Shown piece by piece: positions 8,173 through 17,402 of a DNA stretch of 64,000 nt (the stretch's first letter is position 1; every line of letters starts with the position of its first letter). The DNA comes from Planktosalinus sp963977065 (GTDB taxonomy: Bacteria; Bacteroidota; Bacteroidia; Flavobacteriales; Flavobacteriaceae), in assembly GCA_963977065.1 (NCBI GenBank), contig CAXBNF010000001.1, forward strand, positions 186,001 through 250,000, in the 5' to 3' direction. The notes under the pieces are model-generated. The model saw only the letters and a program-made list of their open reading frames with translations. It ran no database searches and was not told the DNA's origin. Made by a program: the position numbers and the translations under genes.

Positions 8173-11100
8173 CGCTTGTTGTAAAATATTCTTGAACCTT
8201 TTGTCTGTAAACAGGACGAAGGGGTAATTGTTGCCTGTTTAGTATTTCAACATTGTTGAAGTATTTTTTTGCATTTTCAAGTAATTTGTCTGACGGACTT
8301 TGAAAGTCTTTTTCGTTTGTTCTTCCTTGGCGCTTTTCATCTTCACCTTGTTGAAAGGCCGCTTTTTCAAGCTTTAACAATTGGTGTTTGATGTCGTTCA
8401 TTTTTCTAAGTGTCTGTTGATTGAATCCTCTTTCTAAAAGTTCCTGCTCCACTTGTTCCATTTGCCTTATAAGATTACGTGCGTCTGAAGGGAGCCCTTC
8501 TTGTCTGAGCTTTTCTTCCAGCTTCATTCTTAAAAGTTGTTGTTGTTTGTATATTTCAAATAACATTTCGCTCATTTTTTCAGATTCAAGACCTTCACTT
8601 CCCTCCCCGTCTTTATTGCCATCTCCGCTTTTGCCGCCTTCACCGTCACCATCACTGCCTGTGTTTCCTTCTCCTTCACCTTCACCATCTCCTTGACCCT
8701 GGCCCTCTCCTTGTTGTTCACCTTGCTCCCCTTCTTCGCCCTGGCTTGTGCCTTGTTCCATTTTTTCATTCAAACTTTCTTGTTGCTTAATAATATCTGG
8801 CAACTGGAAACCTTTTCCTTGACCGCCTTCACCTTGACCCATTCCCATTTGCATCTGCATTTGCATATTATTGAGTGCATCACCTAAAAGAACGGCTAAT
8901 TCATTAGCCCCGGTCAATGCATATTGTTGAGAGGCAACGCCATTTCTTATGCGGTTTTCAGCAAGTTCTTCTGTTGATTTGTCTATATTATAATGCACTT
9001 CTTCTATGAGATCGTTTATGACAGTTCCTACCATTGGATTACGTAAAGCTAAAGAAAAGAGGCTGTCATCAACGTGTTGAAAGTTTTGTTTTAATTCACT
9101 TTGACGGACTAGTTTTTTTCCAAAAAGCGGATTTCCGTAACGTGATTCTTTAAAGTCTTCCATTAAATATTCCTGAGAGAGTGAATAAATAACCAGATTG
9201 TCAAGGATTTGTCTGAGCATTTCAATGTCCTCCTGTTGACCTTCACTGGCGCCGGCAGCCATCTGCATTTGCATTTGCTGGCTCATCTCTTTCATTTTTT
9301 CTGCGGCCTTCTTTTGTTTCTCCTGTGCCCCTTCTTGTAGTTGTTGTTCTAGTTTTTGTGTCGCTTCTTGTTGTTCTTGTTTTACCTCCTCTTCCTTTGC
9401 TTTATTATCTGGAATGTCCATGGGGCTTTTTAGCTGCTCATTTTCCTCTCTCAACTCTTCCATTTCTTCCTTGTAATCTTCAAATTCTTTGTTTAATTCT
9501 TCTTGCTTTTCTTTGGTGTTGTTTTCTTTAGGTTCATTAGAAAGGGCTTCCTGCTTTTCGGCAAGCTTTTCCAGTTCTTCGGCTAACTTTTGGGTTTTCT
9601 TTTCAACATAGTAACGCTTTGTAAGCTCAAGGAGTTGTTCCAGATTCCGTTTTTGTTTTTTGTTTTGCTTGCTGAGTTCTTCCAGCTTTTCAAAAAGTTC
9701 TTCTTCGGCAATTTTTTCTTGTAGCTTTTCTAACTCATCAAGTAACTTTTCATTTTCTTGTAAGCGTTCCTCATTTTCGTCAAAACGTTTTTGCAATTCT
9801 TCTTTTTGAGGGTCATTTTCTTTGTTTTCTTTCTGAAAGTTTTCCAAATTTTCTTTTGCTTTCTCAGAAAACTTTTTCATCATTTCCTCCTGAAGTTTTT
9901 GGCGTTTCAAAAACTCTTCCAGCTTTTGTTTGTCGTTCCAATTAAGTTCATTTTTTTCTTTTTGCATTCGCGAAAGCTCCTCAAGGTCCTTGCTTTGCTT
10001 TTCCATCTCTTGAATTGTTTTGTCCAATCCCTGAATGGTTTCTTGTTGTTCCTTTAATTGCTGCTTTTCCAGCTCATCCTGAGTCAATTTTCTAAAAGAA
10101 AATGTTGATGATTTCGTGCTTTTGGGAGCATTGATGGCGTCATTATCAAAAACTTCAAAGTAATAGCTGTACTCTCGTCCCTCTTCAAGAGGCAAATCTC
10201 CGGGAAAAGCGTGAAGGAATTGATCAAAATTTCCTCTATTGACAGGCAGTGACAATTCTGCTTTGTTTTTGTCATTTCCTGATGGAAAATAAACAAGCTG
10301 TAGTTTTGTCAATCCATAATCATCTGAGACTCTTCCGAAAAAGTAAGTTATCTGACTATTCAAGGAATCTTGTTTCGCTTCAACGGTTATTTCCGGAAAC
10401 TGATCTTTGATGACATTGATTGAAAATGCGAGGTTTTCATAATCTTCAAGCACCTCATTTGATGTTGAGATGGAATAGTCAAATTTTGAATAAACAGGTT
10501 TTGAAAGTTCAAAAAGCGGTTTGTTTTCATTAAAAAACAAAACAGAGTCCTGTGTGTTCAATTTAACTTTATTGGTTTCGCGAGTGTTTAATTTCCACTT
10601 GATGGTTGTGCCTTCAGGAACGGTTGCATTACCCGTGCTTTTTAAGATTTCATTTGTACGTTTTGTATAACGAGGGTAATCAAGTTCCATTTCAAAAGAG
10701 ACCAATGTGGGTACTTTAACCACGTTAAGCATATATGGTTTTGAAGTCACATTGTTTGCCTGTAGCCTAAAGTTTAATGCCTCTGTGGGTTGCGAAAAAG
10801 TATATTGAAATTGTCCTAAGGCAGTTTGTTGAAGAAAATAGGTTTCGTTGTTGTAAAGTATCGAAGCTGTTTCGGGAATAAAATCACCGGCAACACGCAC
10901 ATTTAATACATAGGGTTTGTTTTCTAAAGCTTCAAGAGATTCATTGAGCACATAAAAGGTAAAAGGTGCAGGAGGTTCATAAGCTACATTGTAATTTACT
11001 ACGCGCTCATAACTCCCGGAAAAAATTCCGGTATTGCCTGTAACTGCAAAAAGAAGAACAATAACAACAGGAATTGCAGCATACTTCAAATATTTAAGAT

Positions 11101-11545
11101 TTTGCTTAAAGTTTACCGCATTGACAAACGGAATGGGCTGCATCTCTAGTGACTTTTGTTCTATGCTAGCTAAAAGCAATTCAGACTCTTGTTTGTTTTG
11201 CTTTAATTGAAGTAAATTTAAAAGCTTATCATTCACTTGAGGAAAGTGGTTTCCTATTATTCTAGAGGCTTGTGCAAAGTCAATTCCTTTTTGAAGCTTG
11301 AATAATTTTGCCAAAGGAAAGGCAATAAATCTTGCAAAAAGAGCAACCTCTGCTATTACAAACGCCCAAAACAAAATTGTGCGCCCTGTTTGTGAAAGCC
11401 AAAGGAAATGCTCAATAAGAAGCGTTGCCAAAAGGTAAAGGAGTCCTATCGCAAAAAACAATATAGCCCCTTTAATCAATTCATTAGTATAATATTTTCT
11501 AATAAACTGTTCTAACTTAGATAGTATGTTCTGAAAAGTATTCAA
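8165..11545 (-). CDS. DUF4175-family large coiled-coil membrane protein
   Basis: A 1126-residue protein of unknown function. Residues 20-80 hold two membrane segments and a third is near 155-172. A beta-rich, Ig-like periplasmic part covers about 180-480. A very long Glu/Lys/Gln-rich coiled coil follows (about 480-790). Near 900-985 there is a low-complexity Gly/Glu/Gln stretch with repeated GEGEG and GQGQG units. The C-terminus is helical and Gln-rich. This layout and the neighbours mnmG and ybeY match the flavobacterial DUF4175 family. The biased composition produces many spurious open frames on the opposite strand. The gene is first in a minus-strand run and overlaps ybeY by 8 bases. Confidence 0.85.
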   Translation of the reverse strand: MNTFQNILSKLEQFIRKYYTNELIKGAILFFAIGLLYLLATLLIEHFLWLSQTGRTILFWAFVIAEVALFARFIAFPLAKLFKLQKGIDFAQASRIIGNHFPQVNDKLLNLLQLKQNKQESELLLASIEQKSLEMQPIPFVNAVNFKQNLKYLKYAAIPVVIVLLFAVTGNTGIFSGSYERVVNYNVAYEPPAPFTFYVLNESLEALENKPYVLNVRVAGDFIPETASILYNNETYFLQQTALGQFQYTFSQPTEALNFRLQANNVTSKPYMLNVVKVPTLVSFEMELDYPRYTKRTNEILKSTGNATVPEGTTIKWKLNTRETNKVKLNTQDSVLFFNENKPLFELSKPVYSKFDYSISTSNEVLEDYENLAFSINVIKDQFPEITVEAKQDSLNSQITYFFGRVSDDYGLTKLQLVYFPSGNDKNKAELSLPVNRGNFDQFLHAFPGDLPLEEGREYSYYFEVFDNDAINAPKSTKSSTFSFRKLTQDELEKQQLKEQQETIQGLDKTIQEMEKQSKDLEELSRMQKEKNELNWNDKQKLEEFLKRQKLQEEMMKKFSEKAKENLENFQKENKENDPQKEELQKRFDENEERLQENEKLLDELEKLQEKIAEEELFEKLEELSKQNKKQKRNLEQLLELTKRYYVEKKTQKLAEELEKLAEKQEALSNEPKENNTKEKQEELNKEFEDYKEEMEELREENEQLKSPMDIPDNKAKEEEVKQEQQEATQKLEQQLQEGAQEKQKKAAEKMKEMSQQMQMQMAAGASEGQQEDIEMLRQILDNLVIYSLSQEYLMEDFKESRYGNPLFGKKLVRQSELKQNFQHVDDSLFSLALRNPMVGTVINDLIEEVHYNIDKSTEELAENRIRNGVASQQYALTGANELAVLLGDALNNMQMQMQMGMGQGEGGQGKGFQLPDIIKQQESLNEKMEQGTSQGEEGEQGEQQGEGQGQGDGEGEGEGNTGSDGDGEGGKSGDGNKDGEGSEGLESEKMSEMLFEIYKQQQLLRMKLEEKLRQEGLPSDARNLIRQMEQVEQELLERGFNQQTLRKMNDIKHQLLKLEKAAFQQGEDEKRQGRTNEKDFQSPSDKLLENAKKYFNNVEILNRQQLPLRPVYRQKVQEYFTTSDD

Positions 11546-11702
11546 AGTGATTTATAAATCTGAACCGATAAAAATAGGAATAAAAGATGTTGAAAACTAA
11601 AATTTGTATGGGTCTTAAATAAACTTTAACAGCCTAGCTTAAGATATGATTAAAAACAATAGGAATAACGCTTGAATCGCTTTTAAAATAAGCCTTTAAT
11701 CG

Positions 11703-11710
11703 TATCTTTG
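11703..11710 (+). promoter_or_regulatory. Probable gltX promoter, -7 box
   Basis: TATCTTTG matches TAnnTTTG exactly and ends 37 bases before the ATG at 11748. The in-frame TTG at 11724 would lie only about 10 bases from the expected transcription start, so the ATG is favoured. Confidence 0.6.
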
Positions 11711-11747
11711 TCAGACAAAAAAATTGACCTCTCAAAATTTTGACAAC

Positions 11748-13307
11748 ATGGACAATCATTCAAGAGATTTGGATATTTCATTACAAGATTCCCGCCTGCG
11801 CGGGAATGTGAGGGTGCGATTTGCACCGAGTCCCACCGGACCTTTACATATTGGCGGGGTGCGAACTGCTTTATTTAACTATCTCTATGCAAAAAAGCAT
11901 GGGGGAAGTTTTATTTTAAGAATAGAGGATACAGACCAAAATCGATATGTTGAGGGCGCAGAAGAATATATTATTGAAGCTCTAAACTGGTGCGGAATTC
12001 CATTTGATGAAGGTCCTGGAAAAGAAAAGGGTTTTGGCCCCTATCGCCAAAGCGAAAGAAAGCATCTTTACAATGAATATGCAAATCTACTTATCCAATC
12101 AGGTCATGGGTATTATGCTTTTGACACCAATGAAAGTCTGGACTTCCACCGAAAGGATCACGAAGAAAAAGGAAAAACCTTTATTTATAATCATCATAAC
12201 AGGGAAAAACTTGACAACTCACTAACATTAAGTGAATCTGAACTTCAAAAGAGGTTGAGTGCCGGTGATCCCTATGTTATTCGGTTTAAAACACCTGTAA
12301 ACCAAAAGCTTGTATTAAATGACATCATTAGAGGTGAGATGGAAATCGACACAAACATACTCGATGACAAGGTTTTATTTAAAAGTGACGGCATGCCCAC
12401 TTATCATCTTGCAAACATCGTGGACGACCACTTAATGGAAATTTCTCATGTCATTCGCGGAGAAGAGTGGTTGCCTTCTTTGGCACTTCATCAATTATTG
12501 TATGACGCATTTGGCTGGGAAGCTCCACAATTTGCTCATTTACCTCTGATTATGAAACCCATCGGAAAAGGAAAATTAAGTAAGCGGGATGGTGATAAAA
12601 TGGGATTTCCGGTTTTTCCGCTTCTATGGCGAAATGCTGATGGGGAACGTTATTCGGGTTACAGAGAAGATGGATACCTTCCTGAAGCTGTAGTGAATAT
12701 GCTTGCCCTGCTGGGTTGGAACCCGGGTACAGAACAAGAAATTTTCAGTCTTGATGAATTGGTTGAGACCTTTGAGCTTGAGCGCGTCCATAAAGCCGGA
12801 GCTAAATTTGATCCTGAAAAAACCAATTGGTTTCAGCATCACTATCTGCAACTTCAAACAGATGATCAATTGGTGATTGGTTTTAAAAATCTTTTGGACT
12901 CTAAGCGGGTTACTACCTCATTAAATTTAAAAACCATCGTGAGTTTGGTAAAAGAACGCGCCACTTTTATAACTGATTTATGGGAGCAAAGCCACTACTT
13001 TTTCAAGGCTCCGGTTGCCTATGATGAAAAAGCTGCCAACAAATGCTGGCAAGAAGAGACAGACAAAGTAATGCAGGCTGTTTTGATGATTTTAAAAGAG
13101 ACATCCCCTTTTGTTCAAGAACATTTATCAGATAAAGTAAAATCTTGGATTACAGACGCCGGTATTGGATTTGGAAGGGTCATGCAGCCTTTAAGACTTT
13201 CGCTCGTGGGCGAAATGAAGGGACCGGATGTTTTTGCAATAATGGAAATACTGGGTAAAGAAGAAACGATAAAGCGTTTAGAAAATGCGATTATAAGGTT
13301 GGGTTAA
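11748..13307 (+). CDS. gltX: Glutamate--tRNA ligase with a repeat-derived N-terminal extension
   Basis: Charges tRNA-Glu with glutamate. The class I signature PLHIGGVRTA (HIGH type) and KLSKRDG (KMSKS type) are intact, and the 519-residue length is close to normal. The usual flavobacterial protein begins only a few residues before VRVRFAPSPTGP. Here about 20 extra residues precede it, and seven of them (DSRLRGN, residues 14-20) are encoded by a 20-bp hairpin repeat at 11788-11807. I chose the ATG at 11748 over an in-frame TTG at 11724 because of the promoter position. The extension lies outside the catalytic fold and is likely tolerated. It is transcribed divergently from DUF4175. Confidence 0.95.
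   Translation: MDNHSRDLDISLQDSRLRGNVRVRFAPSPTGPLHIGGVRTALFNYLYAKKHGGSFILRIEDTDQNRYVEGAEEYIIEALNWCGIPFDEGPGKEKGFGPYRQSERKHLYNEYANLLIQSGHGYYAFDTNESLDFHRKDHEEKGKTFIYNHHNREKLDNSLTLSESELQKRLSAGDPYVIRFKTPVNQKLVLNDIIRGEMEIDTNILDDKVLFKSDGMPTYHLANIVDDHLMEISHVIRGEEWLPSLALHQLLYDAFGWEAPQFAHLPLIMKPIGKGKLSKRDGDKMGFPVFPLLWRNADGERYSGYREDGYLPEAVVNMLALLGWNPGTEQEIFSLDELVETFELERVHKAGAKFDPEKTNWFQHHYLQLQTDDQLVIGFKNLLDSKRVTTSLNLKTIVSLVKERATFITDLWEQSHYFFKAPVAYDEKAANKCWQEETDKVMQAVLMILKETSPFVQEHLSDKVKSWITDAGIGFGRVMQPLRLSLVGEMKGPDVFAIMEILGKEETIKRLENAIIRLG
11788..11807. repeat. 20-bp palindromic repeat inside gltX
   Basis: ATTCCCGCCTGCGCGGGAAT has two perfect 8-base arms around CTGC. It is GC-rich against an AT-rich background. 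Sequences of this type occur as dispersed hairpins in flavobacterial genomes. A relative with T/A changes in the arms is at 20065-20084. Here it is read in frame as DSRLRGN. Confidence 0.7.
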
Positions 13308-13334
13308 AAACAGGTTTAATGCCAACTAATTGGT

Positions 13335-14774
13335 CTAAAATTTTAAAAGTTTATATTTTTTATTTTTATAATCATTTTCTAACATAACTGTTTCCCCGTT
13401 GTAAAGAATATTGGTGTAAATAAATATTTCATCTTCGGGATTAAGAGCGTTAATATAATTTTTAACAGCCGGATTAATTGAGTAAGAAATAATACTTTCA
13501 TCACCAAGAATTACATTTTTTGAAGGAATTTCTTTCAACTTATTTCCTTTCACTAAATGATGCCATGTTTCTCCTCTTTTGAAATAACCATCAACATCAT
13601 CATAGGTTGCGGTGTTTAAAAAATCTCCCGATTCGGTATCAACTGACATTACAGAAAGAATTCTTGAATTTTTTTTAGCTCCTGTAAATTGTTCAAAATA
13701 TAAGTTGTTTTCTGAAATTGTGGGGATTAAGGACAAATATTTTAGTTCTTTTTCACTGTTGTTTTTTTCTTCAAAACCATTCATTGTCTGCCATAACTTT
13801 TTCCCATTAAAATCAAATTTAGCAACTAATAGTTTTAGCTCTGAAGATTTATTTTTTGACTGTAAAACAGAGACAGCATAATAACATTCTTTTCTAAAAT
13901 CAATATACACAGTCCCGGTTGCAGGTGATTTAGGTACTCTGACTGTTCCATTTTGAAAGCTTTTAGTGTAATAGCTGTTTGGGTGTGCTGTACTAGCATA
14001 TTTAAAGCTTTTATTGTCAATTGAAATTTCTAATTTGGTTTCTTTAATAAAATTCCCTTCAAAGTCAAACTCAGAAACAATTAAAAATTGAATATCCGCG
14101 TTTTTTTCTTGATTACTTGTATTAAATTCTTTTGATAAAAGAAAGATTTTATTGTTTGCCACCTCTAATAAAGTATATCCATACACTAACTCATTTCCAA
14201 CTAATGCTTTTGGCTTATAAGAACTTGTTTTTCTTTCAAAGGTTTTTAAGTCTATTTTGTCTAAAATCCACTCGACGGGTTTATCAATTTTATTATTTTG
14301 GTTGGGTTTATATCCTTTATCTTTAGGTCCTGTTAAAATAATATGGTTGTTTGTTAGTTTCAAAAAATCATTCCCATCTGTATAAATATCTTTATTTTCT
14401 ATTTCTAAAGATTTTAACTCTGTGCCTTGATCCCCAACATAAGTATAAGTTGTTTTAGAATTGAAAATATTAATTACCGCTCCCTGTGACCCGTAAACAA
14501 GATAATGCCCCTTATTATTGCGATATAAAGTTAGTCCATCTTTTGAATAGTAACTGTTTAAGAGTTTTTCATTTAATAAATCTATTGTTTTGATTTCAGT
14601 GTTTTTTCCTCTTGGAGAATAGGCGCCAACTCCTTCTTTCGCAACAATAGTTAGCTGATCGTTATCCCAACTTAAGGAAGTTATGTCTTTATCATTTATC
14701 TGTAAATCTATAATCTCAGTTTGGGCAAAAGAAATAATAGGAATTAAAAATAAGCTGGTTAGAAAGTTTTTCAT
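13335..14774 (-). CDS. Secreted protein of unknown function
   Basis: I do not recognise this 479-residue protein. Residues 1-18 are a signal peptide ending SFAQ, so it is exported, and it has no further membrane segment. The rest is rich in Asn, Lys, Ser and aromatic residues, with repeated short beta-strand-like segments (for example ITSLSWDNDQLTIVAKEG, HYLVYGSQGAVINIF). This suggests a beta-propeller-like or other all-beta fold. No type IX sorting tail is evident at the C-terminus. It is convergent with gltX, 27 bases apart. It could belong to one of the large Bacteroidota DUF families. Confidence 0.75.
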   Translation of the reverse strand: MKNFLTSLFLIPIISFAQTEIIDLQINDKDITSLSWDNDQLTIVAKEGVGAYSPRGKNTEIKTIDLLNEKLLNSYYSKDGLTLYRNNKGHYLVYGSQGAVINIFNSKTTYTYVGDQGTELKSLEIENKDIYTDGNDFLKLTNNHIILTGPKDKGYKPNQNNKIDKPVEWILDKIDLKTFERKTSSYKPKALVGNELVYGYTLLEVANNKIFLLSKEFNTSNQEKNADIQFLIVSEFDFEGNFIKETKLEISIDNKSFKYASTAHPNSYYTKSFQNGTVRVPKSPATGTVYIDFRKECYYAVSVLQSKNKSSELKLLVAKFDFNGKKLWQTMNGFEEKNNSEKELKYLSLIPTISENNLYFEQFTGAKKNSRILSVMSVDTESGDFLNTATYDDVDGYFKRGETWHHLVKGNKLKEIPSKNVILGDESIISYSINPAVKNYINALNPEDEIFIYTNILYNGETVMLENDYKNKKYKLLKF

Positions 14775-14990
14775 CTTTTGGTTGTTTTGTTGAACGTAAA
14801 TATATGATTTTAATAAAAAAAAGTTTGCAGAACTTTGAAAATAAAATTTTAAATAGACATTAAATCCATATCCTATAGGAGACTTATGAGATAAAATATC
14901 GTTAGCAAAAGAGGCTTTTTGCCTAAGAATGAAAATCCAAATTGCGAATTGACAAAAAAATACAAAGTGTTTTAATAGCTTTTTTTTTTG

Positions 14991-15653
14991 CTAAAAATAA
15001 GCCGTTAACCCCACCGTCAACAAACTACTATTGCCTTTAAAGTTGTCATTTTCCAGGTTTTGACTGTTTAATTTATTCAACACATTAGTCACGCCATATT
15101 GATATTGCCCAAAAACTCTAAAGTTTCTAAAACCGGCTGTTAGACCTGCTGCTAAATGAAAATTCACTTTAGAAACGTCTTCAAGGTCAATTGCCCTAAG
15201 GGTGGTATAACCATCAACTATATAATTTTCAAAAGGAGTGTCTTTTAATGTCAGTTTTCCGTTTACATTTAAAATGGGTCCCGCCTCAATGCTTAAGTGT
15301 TCCTTAATTATTTTATAGCCGCCTAATATAGAAATCTGAGCAGATTGCATATTGTAGTCAAGCACCTCCTTGTTGCCACCCACGGGGAGACTGCTTGCAG
15401 AAATTCCTATTTTGGTATCATAAAAGGCAATGCCATATATCATATCAAAATTGTTATAGACATTGCCCCTCATTTGAAAGCCCAGCATATAACTTTCGCG
15501 GCTTGTAGTGATGAAGTCATCAGTATTAATATCATAAAGTGTTAGACCTCCTGAGACGCCTATCACATTGAATTCTTTAAAGTTTCTTTGAGCTTGAACT
15601 TGTGAAATGCTAACAAATAGTATTGCCAGAGCGAGCGTTAAAATTATTTTCAA
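14991..15653 (-). CDS. Outer-membrane beta-barrel protein (porin-like, PorT/OmpA-barrel type)
   Basis: A 220-residue protein with a signal peptide (residues 1-21, VQAQ). Alternating hydrophobic/polar strands follow, and it ends in TVGLTAYF with the terminal Phe typical of outer-membrane barrels. Segments such as GVSGGLTLYDI, GIAFYDTKIGISAS and HLAAGLTAGFRNFRVFGQYQ read as barrel strands. The length fits an 8-strand barrel. A minus-strand TACTTTTG box at 15683-15676 lies just upstream. No partner or cargo can be assigned. It stands alone, divergent from the SPFH gene. Confidence 0.75.
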   Translation of the reverse strand: MKIILTLALAILFVSISQVQAQRNFKEFNVIGVSGGLTLYDINTDDFITTSRESYMLGFQMRGNVYNNFDMIYGIAFYDTKIGISASSLPVGGNKEVLDYNMQSAQISILGGYKIIKEHLSIEAGPILNVNGKLTLKDTPFENYIVDGYTTLRAIDLEDVSKVNFHLAAGLTAGFRNFRVFGQYQYGVTNVLNKLNSQNLENDNFKGNSSLLTVGLTAYF

Positions 15654-15675
15654 AAGGAATGTGTTAAAATGCGTT

Positions 15676-15683
15676 CAAAAGTA
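15676..15683 (-). promoter_or_regulatory. Probable promoter -7 box for the outer-membrane barrel gene
   Basis: CAAAAGTA on the plus strand reads TACTTTTG on the minus strand, an exact TAnnTTTG match 22 bases before the start at 15653. Confidence 0.5.
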
Positions 15684-15729
15684 AACTTAATTTTCGTAAA
15701 TTGAGGGTTCAAAATTAATTTATCAAATT

Positions 15730-16686
15730 ATGGGAAACATTTTAATAATTGTAGGACTCATTATCCTCTTTTTATTGGTTCTAGGAACCTTTTTTATCGT
15801 AAAACAGCAAACTGCAGGGATTGTTGAACGCTTTGGCAGATTTACAAGTGTAAGAAAATCTGGCTTACAGCTTAAAATTCCTTTAGTTGACAGAGTCGCC
15901 GGAAGAATCAATTTAAGAGTTCAACAACTTGACGTTATTGTAGAAACAAAAACAAAAGATGATGTGTTTGTTAAGCTAAAGGTTTCTGTTCAGTTTAAAG
16001 TCATTGAAGAGAATGTCTATAATGCATTTTACAAACTAGAATACCCACACGACCAAATTACCTCCTATATTTTTGATGTGGTGCGCGCTGAGGTGCCTAA
16101 GCTAAGGCTCGATTATGTATTTGAAAGAAAAGATGATATCGCAAATGCCGTTAAAAAGGAGCTCAATGAGGCAATGACCCGCTATGGGTATGATATTATC
16201 AACACATTAATTACTGATATTGACCCAGATCAGCAAGTAAAAAACGCCATGAACCGCATTAATGCATCTGAAAGAGAAAAAACTGCTGCTGAGTTTGAAG
16301 CAGAAGCACAGCGCATCAAAATAGTTGCAAAAGCGCGTGCCGAAGCAGAAAGTAAACGTCTCCAAGGTCAAGGAATCGCAGACCAACGACGCGAAATTGC
16401 ACGCGGCCTGGAAGAAAGTGTCAATGTGTTGAATAATGTGGGTATCAATTCTCAAGAAGCATCAGCTTTGATTGTAGTTACTCAACATTATGATACTTTA
16501 CAGTCATTGGGTGAAGAAACAAATTCCAATTTAATTTTATTACCTAACTCACCGCAGGCCGGAAGTGATATGTTGAACAATATGGTGGCCTCATTCACGG
16601 CTTCTAATATGATTGGACAACAAATGAAAAAGGACCAAACAATTCAAAGCAAAAAGGAAAGCGGTTCAAAACCTAAAAAGGAATAA
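15730..16686 (+). CDS. SPFH/band 7 membrane protein (QmcA/stomatin type)
   Basis: A 318-residue membrane scaffold protein. One N-terminal membrane segment (residues 4-25) is followed by the SPFH domain (about 28-200), with the signatures TAGIVERFGRF and GLQLKIPLVDRV. A helical coiled coil rich in Ala, Glu and Arg (about 195-250, EAEAQRIKIVAKARAEAESK) gives the oligomerisation region. The C-terminal tail is Lys-rich. Such proteins form large membrane cages or microdomains and often modulate membrane proteases. It is a single gene, closed by a strong hairpin terminator. Confidence 0.92.
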   Translation: MGNILIIVGLIILFLLVLGTFFIVKQQTAGIVERFGRFTSVRKSGLQLKIPLVDRVAGRINLRVQQLDVIVETKTKDDVFVKLKVSVQFKVIEENVYNAFYKLEYPHDQITSYIFDVVRAEVPKLRLDYVFERKDDIANAVKKELNEAMTRYGYDIINTLITDIDPDQQVKNAMNRINASEREKTAAEFEAEAQRIKIVAKARAEAESKRLQGQGIADQRREIARGLEESVNVLNNVGINSQEASALIVVTQHYDTLQSLGEETNSNLILLPNSPQAGSDMLNNMVASFTASNMIGQQMKKDQTIQSKKESGSKPKKE

Positions 16687-16705
16687 GACAAAAACTTTGT
16701 TAAAA

Positions 16706-16737
16706 CAAAAAAGCCCGAAAATTCGGGCTTTTTTTAT
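16706..16737 (+). terminator. Intrinsic terminator after the SPFH gene
   Basis: A 9-bp perfect stem (AAGCCCGAA/TTCGGGCTT, 16711-16730) with a 2-base loop is preceded by A's and followed by a run of T's. It is probably bidirectional, since the convergent gene ends at 16734 within the T tract. Confidence 0.9.
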
Positions 16738-16949
16738 TTTCTTCCAAAAGGAAGTAATTTGTGCAGTACTCTTCCATAAAGGATTTTTCTTACCACATTC
16801 AACCCTAAATCTATTAAAATATTTGTTGGTGAAACAGCATCTTTGATTTCTAGGACATTCTGTTTCATTTTTTCTTTACAAATTTCTGACTGAAGCCTGT
16901 AGATTTCAAGGTCGCGATTTATTTCATCAAAAGAAGAATAGGTTTTCAT
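16734..16949 (-). CDS. Small DUF6327-like protein
   Basis: A 71-residue protein beginning MKTYSSFDEINRDLEIY, mostly helical, ending in a basic segment (RVLHKLLPFGRK). The N-terminal helix and the ILIDLGLNVVRK segment match what I remember of flavobacterial DUF6327. That family is typically encoded next to a holin-like protein and a YtxH protein, as here. Function is unknown. It is the last of three small same-strand genes, so it probably belongs to one stress/envelope operon. Confidence 0.7.
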   Translation of the reverse strand: MKTYSSFDEINRDLEIYRLQSEICKEKMKQNVLEIKDAVSPTNILIDLGLNVVRKILYGRVLHKLLPFGRK

Positions 16950-17013
16950 TTATAAGTTTATTTTTAAATTGAACAGAAGCTCTTAACGATATCAAAATCC
17001 CATAAAAAGGTTG

Positions 17014-17364
17014 CTACAGGTCGTTAAAAAAAATTTTAGAAGTTTGTTTTAAAACAAATCTTTCTAATGGTTTTCTTAGTAATATCCATACCAGGATAAA
17101 TACGATTAAATAAAAACCAGCAACAAAAAACAACCCATAACTGATATTTCCATAAGCCTCACCAATTAAGTAAGCAACAGCAAGAGACGCAAAAAATAAA
17201 AGCAAAAGTGCAATGCTGCCTAAGAGCAAAACTCTTAGAATCGCCATAAAGGATTTTGTTGTTTTTTTATAAAAATCAAGTTTGTAATATTCAAGAGAAT
17301 TTTTGAGGTATGCGTCTAGGTTCTCTTGAATATCTTCAACATTATTAGTTACTTTTTCAAACAC
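17014..17364 (-). CDS. Holin-X-like (phage holin family) membrane protein
   Basis: A 116-residue protein with an N-terminal amphipathic helix (residues 5-45), two strong membrane segments (about 42-67 and 74-97) and a basic C-terminus. This is the arrangement of the Holin_X / superfamily III proteins, which in Bacteroidota are chromosomal membrane proteins rather than lysis genes. It lies between the DUF6327-like and YtxH genes on the same strand. Despite the family name there are no phage genes nearby. Confidence 0.78.
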   Translation of the reverse strand: MFEKVTNNVEDIQENLDAYLKNSLEYYKLDFYKKTTKSFMAILRVLLLGSIALLLLFFASLAVAYLIGEAYGNISYGLFFVAGFYLIVFILVWILLRKPLERFVLKQTSKIFFNDL

Positions 17365-17402
17365 TTTGAATAATTTAGGTTAGCTTTAGTTGATATTTAA
17401 AA

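Noticed and set aside
8580..8850. Tandem DNA repeat in the DUF4175 gene
   Set aside because: The apparent repeat is low-complexity Gly/Glu/Gln coding without a fixed unit length.
9325..10057. Several plus-strand frames rich in Leu and Phe
   Set aside because: They are the complement of the Glu/Lys-rich coiled coil of DUF4175; biased codons keep the opposite strand open.
17014..17364. Holin-like protein as a sign of a prophage
   Set aside because: No lysin, portal, capsid or integrase genes are nearby, and the neighbours are the stress-associated YtxH and DUF6327-like proteins.
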